64,000 nt of DNA from Kurthia huakuii LAM0618 (GCF_000505545.1 NZ_AYTB01000015.1:62001-126000); one strand, 5' to 3'. Counted from the first letter of the stretch, positions 1 through 7,951 are shown. Made by a program: numbers and translations. Notes: a model not told the origin generated them from the sequence alone.

Positions 1-1
1 A

Positions 2-355
2 AGTGGTAGCGCCGTCAATATGCGTTATGGCGGCATTTATCCGCTCCAAAACTATGAAAAAATTGAGAACTTGCGCTATGATTATTTGTTTATGCCACTC
101 CTAACGTCGCACCCATTTGATTACCGAGAGACAAATATGGATTTGATGATGTTACCAGAAGGACATTATGCGTGCATCGCCTTTGAATATACGTTTGAGC
201 GCTACTTACCGAATTATGAAAAGCTCTACCGCGCCATTGAAGCAAATGGTTGGAACGCACAGTCCCCGATTTATGAGCTTTTTTTGCCGACAAGTTTTTC
301 GCCCAATACTGCGCCGACGTATATTGTCGAGCTAAAAGTGAAAATTGGGGCTTGA
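2..355 (+). CDS. MerR-family regulator, C-terminal effector-binding part (5' end outside window)
   Basis: The frame is open from the first bases, so only the last 117 residues are seen and the DNA-binding domain lies outside the window. The visible part resembles the GyrI-like/BmrR effector-binding domain that ends drug-sensing MerR regulators: an aromatic-rich beta structure (PEGHYACIAFEYTFERY), a helix (NYEKLYRAIEANGW) and a closing strand (TYIVELKVKI). The next gene, 61 bases on, is a Bmr/Blt-type MFS exporter, and the space between them carries a MerR-type promoter. The layout resembles bltR-blt and bmr-bmrR of Bacillus subtilis. The role as ligand-responsive activator of the exporter is inferred from domain and context; the ligand is unknown. 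Confidence 0.7.
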   Translation, partial: SGSAVNMRYGGIYPLQNYEKIENLRYDYLFMPLLTSHPFDYRETNMDLMMLPEGHYACIAFEYTFERYLPNYEKLYRAIEANGWNAQSPIYELFLPTSFSPNTAPTYIVELKVKIGA

Positions 356-382
356 CCTTACAGTTACTGTAGCCTTTAATAT
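352..382 (+). promoter_or_regulatory. MerR-type promoter with 19-bp spacer and central palindrome
   Basis: A -35 box TTGACC (352-357) and a -10 box TAATAT (377-382) are separated by 19 bp, the long spacing typical of MerR-activated promoters. The spacer holds the perfect inverted repeat TACAGT-T-ACTGTA (359-371). The -35 box overlaps the TGA stop codon (353-355) of the regulator gene. It should drive the MFS gene when the regulator binds its ligand. Confidence 0.75.
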
Positions 383-416
383 TAAAACTACTTTAAAGAT
401 GTAAGAGGGTAACAAC

Positions 417-1607
417 ATGAGTAAAAAAAGTTCCATCACACTAAGTATTTTATTAGTCAATTTATTTATCGCCTTCCTCGGTATTGGACTTGTTATTCCT
501 GTACTACCAAGGTTGATGAATGAATTGCACATTAGTGGACAAGTCGTCGGTTATTTAACGGCGGCGTTCGCACTCACACAGCTTATTTTCTCCCCATTTG
601 CTGGGAAAGCTGTCGACCGCTTCGGACGAAAAATTATGATTGTCCTTGGTCTGATTATTTTCGGTTTGTCGGAGCTGTTATTCGGCTTCGGGAAAACGAT
701 TGATGTCTTATTTATTTCGCGTATTTTAGGCGGCTTAAGTGCAGCGTTCATTATGCCTGCGGTGACGGCCTTTATCGCCGATATTACGACCGACGAAAAC
801 CGTCCAAAAGCGCTTGGCTACATGTCAGCGGCCATTTCTACCGGCTTTATTATCGGCCCAGGACTTGGCGGCTTCCTTGCAGAAATCGGAACGCGTGTGC
901 CATTCTATTCAGCAGGGGTATTAGGTCTTGTTGCTGCGATGTTCTCGATTATTTTATTACGTGAACCAGAACGACCAGTCATTACGGAATCAGCGGGTGG
1001 CCATGAAAATAAAAGTAGCTTCCGCAAGCTACTCATGCCGATGTTTTTTATCGCATTTGCGGTCATTTTCATCTCATCATTCGGACTTGCGGCATTTGAA
1101 TCATTCTTTAGCTTATACGTCGACCATAAATTCGGCTTTAGCCCCGCAGATATTGCGATTGCGATTACCGGCGGCGCGATTTTAGGGGCCATTTTCCAAG
1201 TCGTGTTCTTTGATCCATTGATGAAAGCACTTGGCGAAATTAATTTAATTCGCATTATGCTTCTATTATCGGCCGTGCTTGTTTTTGCGATGACGCTTGT
1301 CAATTCTTATTGGATGATTATGGCTGTCACGTTTACGGTCTTTATCGGCTTTGATTTAATTCGTCCAGCAGTGACAACGTATTTATCGCGCATTGCGGGC
1401 AATGACCAAGGCTTTGTTGGCGGCATGAACTCATTTTTCACGTCACTAGCGAACGTTTTTGGCCCGGTTATTGGCGGTTTATTATTCGATATTGATATTA
1501 ACTACCCATACTATTTTGCAACGGTGTTTATTATTGCTGGACTCGCACTTGCGATGTTCTGGAAAAATCCGATGCTGAAAAAATCGGCAACAATGGAGCC
1601 GAAATAG
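417..1607 (+). CDS. MFS multidrug efflux transporter, Bmr/Blt/NorA type
   Basis: A 396-residue membrane protein with 12 predicted hydrophobic segments, the usual length for DHA1-family drug:H+ antiporters. It shows the motif-A loop GKAVDRFGRK between segments 2 and 3, and a motif-C-like antiporter sequence GFIIGPGLGGFLAE in segment 5. An AAGAGGGT ribosome site precedes the ATG by about 8 bases. It follows the MerR-type regulator and its promoter, so it is probably induced by its substrates. A bidirectional terminator follows directly. The family is clear; the drugs exported cannot be read from sequence. Confidence 0.88.
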   Translation: MSKKSSITLSILLVNLFIAFLGIGLVIPVLPRLMNELHISGQVVGYLTAAFALTQLIFSPFAGKAVDRFGRKIMIVLGLIIFGLSELLFGFGKTIDVLFISRILGGLSAAFIMPAVTAFIADITTDENRPKALGYMSAAISTGFIIGPGLGGFLAEIGTRVPFYSAGVLGLVAAMFSIILLREPERPVITESAGGHENKSSFRKLLMPMFFIAFAVIFISSFGLAAFESFFSLYVDHKFGFSPADIAIAITGGAILGAIFQVVFFDPLMKALGEINLIRIMLLLSAVLVFAMTLVNSYWMIMAVTFTVFIGFDLIRPAVTTYLSRIAGNDQGFVGGMNSFFTSLANVFGPVIGGLLFDIDINYPYYFATVFIIAGLALAMFWKNPMLKKSATMEPK

Positions 1608-1639
1608 AAAAAAGCGAGTGCCGCGGCACTCGCTTTTTT
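1605..1639. terminator. Bidirectional intrinsic terminator
   Basis: An 11-bp perfect stem (AGCGAGTGCCG/CGGCACTCGCT, 1613-1634) is flanked by A-rich and T-rich tracts on either side. It lies between the convergent MFS and DUF1445 genes and can serve both. Confidence 0.9.
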
Positions 1640-1645
1640 GTGTCC

Positions 1646-2434
1646 TTACAACACACCATAATATTCATCTCTTACGTCGGTCACAAACATATGGCCCGGC
1701 GCATGCGTAATCATCAGCGCTGGTTTGACGTGCATCGCAATCGCTTGCGGCGTCACACCACACGCCCAAAACACTGGTACTTCGCCTTCTCGAATCGTTA
1801 CGGCGTCGCCAAAGTCAGGCTTTGTGATGTCTGAAATGCCGATGCTCTCCGGATTGCCAATATGCAGTGGTGCCCCGTGAACAGATGGGAATCGCGATGT
1901 CACTTGCACCGCTCGCACAACGTCCGCTTCTTTCATCGGGCGCATCGACACAACGGTTGGACCTTCAAAAATACCAGCTTTTTCTGTGGCGATAGTCGTT
2001 TTAAACATCGGCACATTGCACTCTTCTGAAATGTGGCGCACATCGATGCCGTTATTTAAGAGCGCATTTTCAAATGAAAAACTACAGCCGATTAAAAAAC
2101 AAACGAAATCATCCGACCAATAGTCATGTAAGTCACTTACTTCATCAACCAGTTCGCCATGCTTGTAAATGCGATATTTCGGAATGTCTGTACGAATATC
2201 CGAGTCTTTCGCAATACGCGATGGTGACACACTCCCCGGCTCAATGACATCTAAAATCGGACAAGCTTTTGGATTACGTTGTGCAAACAATAAAAAGTCA
2301 AACGCATGTTCTTTTGGCAAAATAGCAAGATTCGCCTGCGCATAGCCCATCGCATAACCTGCAGTTGGTCCGGTAATGATCCCGCTACGCACGGCCTCGC
2401 GAATTGCTTGTGGTGATTGTTGTTGAATCGTCAT
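1646..2434 (-). CDS. DUF1445 family putative hydro-lyase (YcsI-like)
   Basis: A 262-residue soluble protein matching the DUF1445/YcsI family in length and motifs (RSGIITGPTAGYAMGYAQANLAILP near the N-terminus in two parts, FLIGCSFSFENALL mid-protein, ITHAPGHMFVTD at the C-terminus). The family is annotated as a putative hydro-lyase, and its members are often next to 5-oxoprolinase genes; the exact reaction is not established. It is last in a three-gene minus-strand operon, pxpA - Nramp-like - this gene, with an 11-base gap upstream. In B. subtilis ycsF-ycsG-ycsI-kipI-kipA has the same content in one direction. A role in 5-oxoproline or related amino-acid metabolism is inferred. Confidence 0.85.
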   Translation of the reverse strand: MTIQQQSPQAIREAVRSGIITGPTAGYAMGYAQANLAILPKEHAFDFLLFAQRNPKACPILDVIEPGSVSPSRIAKDSDIRTDIPKYRIYKHGELVDEVSDLHDYWSDDFVCFLIGCSFSFENALLNNGIDVRHISEECNVPMFKTTIATEKAGIFEGPTVVSMRPMKEADVVRAVQVTSRFPSVHGAPLHIGNPESIGISDITKPDFGDAVTIREGEVPVFWACGVTPQAIAMHVKPALMITHAPGHMFVTDVRDEYYGVL

Positions 2435-2445
2435 ATTTAAGCCCC

Positions 2446-3648
2446 CTAACCGATTAATAGACCGATTTGTTCAATTAACGTCATAATGCTCAGCACACCC
2501 ATGACAACAACGACGAATGCACCTGAAATGGTTAGCCACAGTGGATGTTTGTAGCTACCAACCACATCTTTTTTATAGACAGCGATTAATAATGTCCCTA
2601 ATGCTAATGGTAAAATTAAACCGTTTAATGCGCCTGCTAATACGAGCACGCTAACTGGCTTACCGATGAATGCAAAGATTAATGTTGAAATCGTAATAAA
2701 GGCGATAATAATCCAGTTTTCGTATTGCGCAATTTTTTTGTGGAATGTTTTAATAAATGAAACCGATGTATACGCGGCACCGACAACCGACGTAACGGCT
2801 GCTGCCCACATAATTACGCCGAAAATACGGTAACCAATATCACCTAATGCTAATTGGAACACCGAAGCGGCTGGGTTGTCAGCGTTTAATTTTAATCCTT
2901 GTGATACGACACCTAATACGGCTAAAAATAATGCAATACGCATCACCGCTGTTACGAGAATTCCAGTAATCGAGCTTTTATTGACCTCTGGAATGGCTTC
3001 GACGCCTTTTAGCCCGGCATCGAGTAAACGGTGACCCCCAGCAAATGTAATATAGCCTCCGACTGTACCACCGACTAATGTCACAATCGCTAAAATGCTA
3101 ATTTCCGTTGGTACAAATGTGCGAATAACCGCTTCGCCAACCGGTGGATTCGTTGATACCGCCACATAAAACATTAAGAAAATCATTACCGCACCAGCAA
3201 GCTGTGCCGCGCGGTCCATAATTTTACTTGCTTCTTTAAATAAGAAAATGACAATTGCGAAAATGGCACTTAAAATCGCCCCTGTCACCGTATCCATACC
3301 AAGCATCGCATTTAACCCGAGCCCGGCTCCGGCGACATTTCCTATATTAAACGCCAGGCCACCAAAGACGATCAATATCGCAAGGACAATACCAAGTCCT
3401 GGCAACACTTTGTTGGCAATTTCTTGACCGCGTAAGCCCGATACGACGATAATACGCCAGACGTTCATTTGCGCAAAAATATCGAGCAGCACCGAAATTA
3501 AAATAACAAAGCCGAAGCTTGCGAGCAATTGCTCGGTAAACACCGTCGTCTGCGTTAAAAATCCTGGCCCAATTGATGATGTAGCCATTAAGAAGGCGGC
3601 ACCGAGCAGGACGCTACGGCTCGCTTTTTTTGTGACTTTTTCTCCCAT
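2446..3648 (-). CDS. Nramp-related membrane transporter (YcsG-like)
   Basis: A 400-residue protein with about 11 hydrophobic segments, related to the Nramp/MntH fold. The first segment reads SSIGPGFLTQTTVFTEQL where true metal transporters carry GPG...DPGN, and no MPH metal-binding motif is visible in the sixth segment, so divalent metal transport is unlikely. It sits between pxpA and the DUF1445 gene. By position it could import 5-oxoproline or a related compound, which is an inference. A GGGGG ribosome site lies 7 bases before the ATG, and the gene starts 18 bases after pxpA ends. Confidence 0.8.
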   Translation of the reverse strand: MGEKVTKKASRSVLLGAAFLMATSSIGPGFLTQTTVFTEQLLASFGFVILISVLLDIFAQMNVWRIIVVSGLRGQEIANKVLPGLGIVLAILIVFGGLAFNIGNVAGAGLGLNAMLGMDTVTGAILSAIFAIVIFLFKEASKIMDRAAQLAGAVMIFLMFYVAVSTNPPVGEAVIRTFVPTEISILAIVTLVGGTVGGYITFAGGHRLLDAGLKGVEAIPEVNKSSITGILVTAVMRIALFLAVLGVVSQGLKLNADNPAASVFQLALGDIGYRIFGVIMWAAAVTSVVGAAYTSVSFIKTFHKKIAQYENWIIIAFITISTLIFAFIGKPVSVLVLAGALNGLILPLALGTLLIAVYKKDVVGSYKHPLWLTISGAFVVVVMGVLSIMTLIEQIGLLIG

Positions 3649-3666
3649 TGTGTTTCCCCCTTGAGT

Positions 3667-4425
3667 CTAGCGATACGCCGCGACGTCTATTTGATTGTTT
3701 GTGAGTGTTTCGTGAATGTATTTAGCAAACGGCAACGCCTGCGCCCCATCCCCATGAATGCACACCGTATGCGCTTCTAATGTAAATGACGTTTGTTGCT
3801 GCGTTTGCACGTAGCCGTCTTTCACGATCGTCATGACTTGGCGCACCGCTTCCGCATCCGTTTCAATCATCGCATGTGGCTCGCTTCGCGGTGTCAAACT
3901 ACCATCTTGCTGATATGTACGATCGGCAAATACTTCATTCGCTGTTTTCAAACCGACGCGCTTTCCTGCCGCAATTAACTCACTCCCTGCTAAGCCATAG
4001 AGCACAATATTCGCGTCAACAGCATACACCGCTTCGGCAATTGCTTGTGCAAGTCGCGCATCTTTTGCCGCCATATTATAGAGTGCACCGTGTGCCTTAA
4101 CGTGCTCAACGCGGCCTCCTAATGCGGTCGTAAACGCTTGCAACGCACCAATTTGATAGATGACGATATTTTTCGCCTCGTCCGGTGCAATATTCATATT
4201 GCGGCGTCCAAAGCCGACTAAGTCTGGTAATCCTGGATGCGCGCCAATTTTAACATTTTTCGCAAGCGCAAGCTCCACCGTTTTTTTCATCACCGTTGGG
4301 TCTCCCGCATGAAAGCCGCACGCGATATTGGCCGATGTGACGTAGTCTAAGATGGCGGCGTCGTTCCCTATCGTATACGCGCCAAAACTTTCGCCGAGGT
4401 CACAATTTAAATCAATTTGATACAT
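3667..4425 (-). CDS. pxpA: 5-oxoprolinase subunit PxpA (LamB/YcsF family)
   Basis: A 252-residue member of the LamB/YcsF family, now known as PxpA. With PxpB and PxpC it forms the prokaryotic ATP-dependent 5-oxoprolinase that turns 5-oxo-L-proline (pyroglutamate) into L-glutamate in the cytosol. The family signatures are present: [12 protein letters not shown] at the N-terminus, [12 protein letters not shown], and CIHGDGAQA near the C-terminus. The start chosen is the ATG at 4425, 8 bases after AAGGGG; a GTG nine bases further upstream lies against that ribosome site. It is first in the minus-strand operon and faces pxpB-pxpC across a shared control region. Confidence 0.92.
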   Translation of the reverse strand: MYQIDLNCDLGESFGAYTIGNDAAILDYVTSANIACGFHAGDPTVMKKTVELALAKNVKIGAHPGLPDLVGFGRRNMNIAPDEAKNIVIYQIGALQAFTTALGGRVEHVKAHGALYNMAAKDARLAQAIAEAVYAVDANIVLYGLAGSELIAAGKRVGLKTANEVFADRTYQQDGSLTPRSEPHAMIETDAEAVRQVMTIVKDGYVQTQQQTSFTLEAHTVCIHGDGAQALPFAKYIHETLTNNQIDVAAYR

Positions 4426-4474
4426 AAAAATCACCCCTTGATGCTATTTTAAAAACCAAAAATCAGTTCTCAAA

Positions 4475-4621
4475 TTCCGTATGTAGGAACTTATATTCCG
4501 AATATTATCACAGGTGTCTATTTGCTGTAAAGTTGTGAATTGTAATTTTTTTCAGAAAATTTATTGTATTTGCGCGTATTTTCGCTATAATTATTCCTAT
4601 ATTCAGAATTTAAATTCCGAA
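4475..4621. promoter_or_regulatory. Divergent pxp control region: promoter and three ATTCCG-containing palindromes
   Basis: The space between pxpA and pxpB holds three related sites: TTCC-N7-GGAA (4475-4489), ATATTC-C-GAATAT (4493-4505, a perfect 6-1-6 repeat) and a 20-bp palindrome with one mismatched pair (4602-4621), whose core GAATTTAAATTC is perfect. All contain ATTCCG. For pxpB a promoter TTGTAT (4564-4569) - 16 bp - TATAAT (4586-4591) lies just upstream of the third site. B. subtilis uses the IclR-family regulator KipR for its homologous operon; no such gene is in this window, so the regulator would act from elsewhere. Confidence 0.55.
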
Positions 4622-4646
4622 AAATGGTATTAGGAGGGGACGCACA

Positions 4647-5348
4647 ATGCAACCAATTGAATGGCAGCCATTTGGGGAAATGGCCATCCGCATTCAATTT
4701 GGCACAATCGTCTGTGAAACGACACAACAACTCATTACACAGGCGATGGCACAAATTGAGGCACAACATATTCCATACATTCAAGAAATGATTCCTGCCT
4801 ATACATCGTTAACGGTCATTTATGATGCCGTTCACTTGCTCACAAACGGAGAAATGAATCCAGCAAAGGCGATGATTGCACAATTAAAAGCTTGCGTATC
4901 AATCGATGAGGGCGCGTTCATACGCGATGAAAAAATCATCGACATTCCGGTATGTTACGGGGGTGCGTACGGGCCGGATTTAGACGAAGTCGCAGCGTAT
5001 CACGATTTAACGCCTGAAGAAATTATTACGCGTCATAGTACGCCACATTATTTAATTTATATGCTTGGTTTTGCGCCAGGTTTTCCGTATTTAGGAGGGC
5101 TTGATGACACCATTGCGACGCCACGCAAAAAATCACCGCGTTTAAAAATTGAAGCGGGTTCTGTTGGTATTGCCGGCAGTCAAACAGGCATTTATCCAAT
5201 TGAAACACCGGGTGGCTGGCAAATTATCGGCCGCACGCCACTGCAATTATTCCAACCAGAAAAAACGCCGCCTACATTATTAGAGGCTGGCGCAAAAATT
5301 CGCTTTGTCCCAATTTCAGCAGCGGAGTTTGAGGAGTTGAGCATATGA
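4647..5348 (+). CDS. pxpB: 5-oxoprolinase subunit PxpB (KipI family)
   Basis: A 233-residue protein of the PxpB/KipI family (allophanate hydrolase subunit 1 fold). Family signatures are visible: MLGFAPGFPYLGGL, SPRLKIEAGSVGIAG and TPGGWQIIGRTPLQLF. It works with PxpC and PxpA in ATP-dependent opening of 5-oxoproline. In B. subtilis the same protein, KipI, also inhibits the sporulation kinase KinA; nothing here shows whether that holds. A GGAGG ribosome site precedes the ATG. Its stop overlaps the pxpC start by four bases (ATGA), showing translational coupling. Confidence 0.92.
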   Translation: MQPIEWQPFGEMAIRIQFGTIVCETTQQLITQAMAQIEAQHIPYIQEMIPAYTSLTVIYDAVHLLTNGEMNPAKAMIAQLKACVSIDEGAFIRDEKIIDIPVCYGGAYGPDLDEVAAYHDLTPEEIITRHSTPHYLIYMLGFAPGFPYLGGLDDTIATPRKKSPRLKIEAGSVGIAGSQTGIYPIETPGGWQIIGRTPLQLFQPEKTPPTLLEAGAKIRFVPISAAEFEELSI

Positions 5349-6280
5349 TTTACATTGAAAAACCAGGCATGTTAACGACCGTCCAAGACTTAGGGCGCCG
5401 CGGCTTTCAGCAATACGGTGTTATCGTTAGTGGTGCGATGGATGACTATGCGCTTCAAATGGCTAATATTTTAGTCGGTAATGCACGCGGTGAAGCTGTT
5501 CTTGAAGTTACAATGGGTGGCCTGCGTTTTCGCACGAGTGAGCATTGTGTCATCGCCGTTACAGGCGCAACAGTCAATGCAACGCTAAACGGTGAGACAC
5601 TGCCATGCTACCGACCTGTACCACTACAACCAGGTGATGTCGTACAACTCGGTCAGCTTCTTGACGGCTGTCGCAACTATATTGCCTTTCGTGGTGGCAT
5701 GAAGAGTAACGTAGTGATGGCGTCTAAAAGCACATATTTACGCGCGTCACTTGGTGGTTATAATGGGCGTGCGCTAAAGCGTGGCGATACGATTCATGTC
5801 GATGCTCATACAGCCGAAGCGGTGCGATGGCAAGCTGAGCCCCCTCGTTATAATCGTACGGAATGGACGATTCGTTTTACGGCTGGTCCTGAATGGGCAC
5901 AGTTTACCGAGGCGAGTCAGCAGCACTTTACATCGCGTGTTTATCAAGTGACGCCGGCAGCGGATCGTATGGGGTATCGTTTAAATGGACCGGGATTAGC
6001 GCGACATGAAGCGACTGAATTATTATCTGACGCCGTATTGTTTGGTACGATTCAAGTGTCCAATGACGGTCAGCCAACGGTATTATTAGCAGACCGCCAA
6101 ACGACAGGCGGCTATGCACGCATTGCACAAGTCATTGCGAGCGATGTGCATTTATTCGGTCAAATGAAACCTGGCGACAGCATTCGCTTTACGCAAATTT
6201 CATTAGATGACAGCTATCGTGCATTATACGAACAAATACAGCATTTGCGCATATTAACGCAAGGCATTCGCTTTAAATAA
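5345..6280 (+). CDS. pxpC: 5-oxoprolinase subunit PxpC (KipA family)
   Basis: A 311-residue protein of the biotin-dependent carboxyltransferase-like PxpC/KipA family (allophanate hydrolase subunit 2 fold). Signatures are GMLTTVQDLGRRGFQQYGV at the N-terminus, YIAFRGGM mid-protein, and the C-terminal DGQPTVLLADRQTTGGYARI region. With PxpB it forms the part of 5-oxoprolinase that phosphorylates and hydrolyses the lactam supplied through PxpA. The start overlaps the pxpB stop by four bases. A terminator follows eight bases after the stop. Confidence 0.92.
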   Translation: MIYIEKPGMLTTVQDLGRRGFQQYGVIVSGAMDDYALQMANILVGNARGEAVLEVTMGGLRFRTSEHCVIAVTGATVNATLNGETLPCYRPVPLQPGDVVQLGQLLDGCRNYIAFRGGMKSNVVMASKSTYLRASLGGYNGRALKRGDTIHVDAHTAEAVRWQAEPPRYNRTEWTIRFTAGPEWAQFTEASQQHFTSRVYQVTPAADRMGYRLNGPGLARHEATELLSDAVLFGTIQVSNDGQPTVLLADRQTTGGYARIAQVIASDVHLFGQMKPGDSIRFTQISLDDSYRALYEQIQHLRILTQGIRFK

Positions 6281-6287
6281 CGCATAA

Positions 6288-6320
6288 TAAAAGCAGGAAA
6301 CTGAGGCTTCCTGCTTTTTC
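6288..6320 (+). terminator. Intrinsic terminator after pxpC
   Basis: The stem AAAGCAGGAA/TTCCTGCTTT with an 8-base loop is followed by a T-rich run. It closes the pxpB-pxpC operon. Confidence 0.85.
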
Positions 6321-6336
6321 TATGTACATTTCTCAT

Positions 6337-6351
6337 TGAAAATCATTCTCA
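6337..6351. promoter_or_regulatory. Fur-box-like site between convergent gene ends
   Basis: TGAAAATCATTCTCA matches 13 of 15 positions of the 7-1-7 Fur consensus TGATAATNATTATCA. It lies downstream of the pxpC terminator and beyond the 3' end of the AraC gene, so no gene starts next to it. It may be a relic of a lost iron-regulated gene, or a chance match. Confidence 0.45.
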
Positions 6352-6381
6352 TTCCACACTAAAAAAAATAGACTTTTGCGC

Positions 6382-7176
6382 TTATAAGCATTGGCGATAA
6401 ACAGTTGGTGCTTTGCCAGTATATTTTTTGAAAATACGGCTAAAATAAAAGGGATCATCATACCCTACCTTTTCAGCAATTGACGCAATCGTCTCATCGG
6501 TTGCGCGCATTAATTCCTTCGCATGTTGAATGCGCAGCTCAATTAAATAATTGCTCGGATTAATACCGGTATAACGCTCAAACAAGTGTGCAAAGCGGCG
6601 GCGTTCGATATCAAAGCGCTCGGCTACTTCGGTTACCGTCAAACCTGATTGATAATAGTTACGCATAAACGTCAGCGCCTCGCTCATCGCATCTTCGCGG
6701 TCAATACGCTTACTACGTTGGTGTGCCATCAGCATTTCGCTAATAAATTGCATAAAATAGGCTTTCGTTTGCACGCGTGAAAGATTCCCCGGTGTCGTAA
6801 ACGCTTGTGCCATACGTTCTACGGTGCGCCGACACGTATGATAGTCATCAATCGCCATCACAAATGGCTCGTCGCTAATAATGGCCTCATCGACATCATA
6901 ATACATGACGGCGTAGTGGCAGCCCTCACGACCAATTGGCTTCATATAAATATCGGCGGTACTATGCATATGGAGCACCATCCCTTTCATTAATTTATAG
7001 CGTACATTCTCAAATGTAAAATATCCTTGGCCAGCAAGTGGAAACACAAAGCTACAGCGCCCTGTTGAGCTGTGGTGTACGGTGTCATTCGTCGCTGATG
7101 GCACGCGGTGTGTAAACATATCATGAAATTCAATCGTTGTATTGGCATAATAAAACATTACGTCATCTGTTTTCAT
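6382..7176 (-). CDS. AraC-family transcriptional regulator, Fur-controlled (iron/siderophore type)
   Basis: A 264-residue regulator. Residues 1-150 form a cupin-like sensor region (TGRCSFVFPLAGQGYFTFENV), and the last 100 hold two helix-turn-helix motifs of the AraC type, ending with VGYDDPFYFSRIFKKYTGKAP. The architecture is like the DNA-binding portion of siderophore regulators such as B. subtilis Btr, but without a fused substrate-binding domain. A perfect Fur box sits just upstream, so the gene should be switched on in iron starvation. The start chosen is the ATG at 7176, 8 bases after AAGAAG; an ATG at 7182 and a GTG at 7185 are too close to that site. No siderophore transport gene is adjacent. 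Confidence 0.82.
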   Translation of the reverse strand: MKTDDVMFYYANTTIEFHDMFTHRVPSATNDTVHHSSTGRCSFVFPLAGQGYFTFENVRYKLMKGMVLHMHSTADIYMKPIGREGCHYAVMYYDVDEAIISDEPFVMAIDDYHTCRRTVERMAQAFTTPGNLSRVQTKAYFMQFISEMLMAHQRSKRIDREDAMSEALTFMRNYYQSGLTVTEVAERFDIERRRFAHLFERYTGINPSNYLIELRIQHAKELMRATDETIASIAEKVGYDDPFYFSRIFKKYTGKAPTVYRQCL

Positions 7177-7193
7177 TGTCATCACTTCTTTCT

Positions 7194-7216
7194 CAATTGA
7201 TAATCATTATCAATTG
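7194..7216. promoter_or_regulatory. Perfect Fur box
   Basis: A perfect 11-1-11 inverted repeat is centred on the C at 7205; its core TGATAATCATTATCA (7198-7212) fits the Fur consensus exactly. It lies 17 bases upstream of the AraC start codon and about 70 bases upstream of the divergent SLAP-like gene. Iron-Fur would repress AraC and perhaps the second gene. Confidence 0.9.
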
Positions 7217-7285
7217 AATTTTACAAAGAAATGACTGATTTGTAAAGGTTATTTTGTGATACACTGACAATTAGAGGTGAATTTT

Positions 7286-7660
7286 ATGCAGTTACAGTTT
7301 GAAAAATCATGGGATAAAGCGCTCGCAAACATTGATAGAGCGCGCATCGAGCAGTTATTTCTACACGCGAAAAAAAGCGAACATTTTACAGCCATTCGTG
7401 AAGCGATAAATCATGAAAAAACATTGCTTATTACAACACTCGTCCATAATCGCGAGCACGAACCACTCACATTCAATGATGTGTCGCTGTCTTATGTCAT
7501 TGATGCACAAGTCATAGCCAACGCTACTTTTACGTTGCCCAAGTTAATCATCCCACCACATACGAGTATGCCGTGGACTTTTTTATTTCCACTAGGAAGT
7601 TATGTACAACGTGAATACTATGAAGGTGGCACACTCACATGGACAAATGCCACCAAATAG
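7286..7660 (+). CDS. SLAP-domain-like protein (S-layer associated type)
   Basis: A 124-residue protein without signal peptide or membrane segment. The sequence resembles SLAP domains of Bacillales: an N-terminal FEKSWDKAL motif, a central AINHEKTLLITTLVHN strand pair, and the ending LIIPPHTSMPWTFLFPLGSY. Such domains occur in S-layer assembly factors and in small stand-alone proteins of unknown role. The start chosen is the ATG at 7286, 6 bases after AGAGGTG; the GTG at 7277 lies inside that ribosome site. It is divergent from the AraC gene across the Fur box and ends directly against the next gene on the other strand. The family call is from recalled motifs and is moderately sure. Confidence 0.6.
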   Translation: MQLQFEKSWDKALANIDRARIEQLFLHAKKSEHFTAIREAINHEKTLLITTLVHNREHEPLTFNDVSLSYVIDAQVIANATFTLPKLIIPPHTSMPWTFLFPLGSYVQREYYEGGTLTWTNATK

Positions 7661-7951
7661 CTAACAAATTTGTTGATCTATTTTAAGACAATGAAACATT
7701 AATACACGCCTTGCTTGCACATGTAGTTCTTCATGCGAAAAATTATGCAACGACTCAATATAGGCCAACATCACTTCTTCGTAGGACTTCAATACGTCGA
7801 GCGATACAAATTTTTTCTTCACTAAATCATGCTCTAGTAAAACAAGGCGCCCAGCATCAATGACCTGCTGGCGTTTTTTTCTATCGTCCGTATGTTGCTC
7901 CTCCTCTAATTGAATTAGCTGCTCTAACGTCTCTAAAAATTCATTCGTCAC
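7661..7951 (-). CDS. Small protein of unknown function, helical
   Basis: A 96-residue, probably all-helical, charged protein that I do not recognise. It has no signal peptide, membrane segment or metal motif. Support for a real gene: AGGAGG lies 9 bases before its GTG start, and the frame ends exactly where the convergent SLAP-like gene ends, with no space between the stops. It contains two cysteines, both in the C-terminal tail. No function is proposed. Confidence 0.6.
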   Translation of the reverse strand: MTNEFLETLEQLIQLEEEQHTDDRKKRQQVIDAGRLVLLEHDLVKKKFVSLDVLKSYEEVMLAYIESLHNFSHEELHVQARRVLMFHCLKIDQQIC

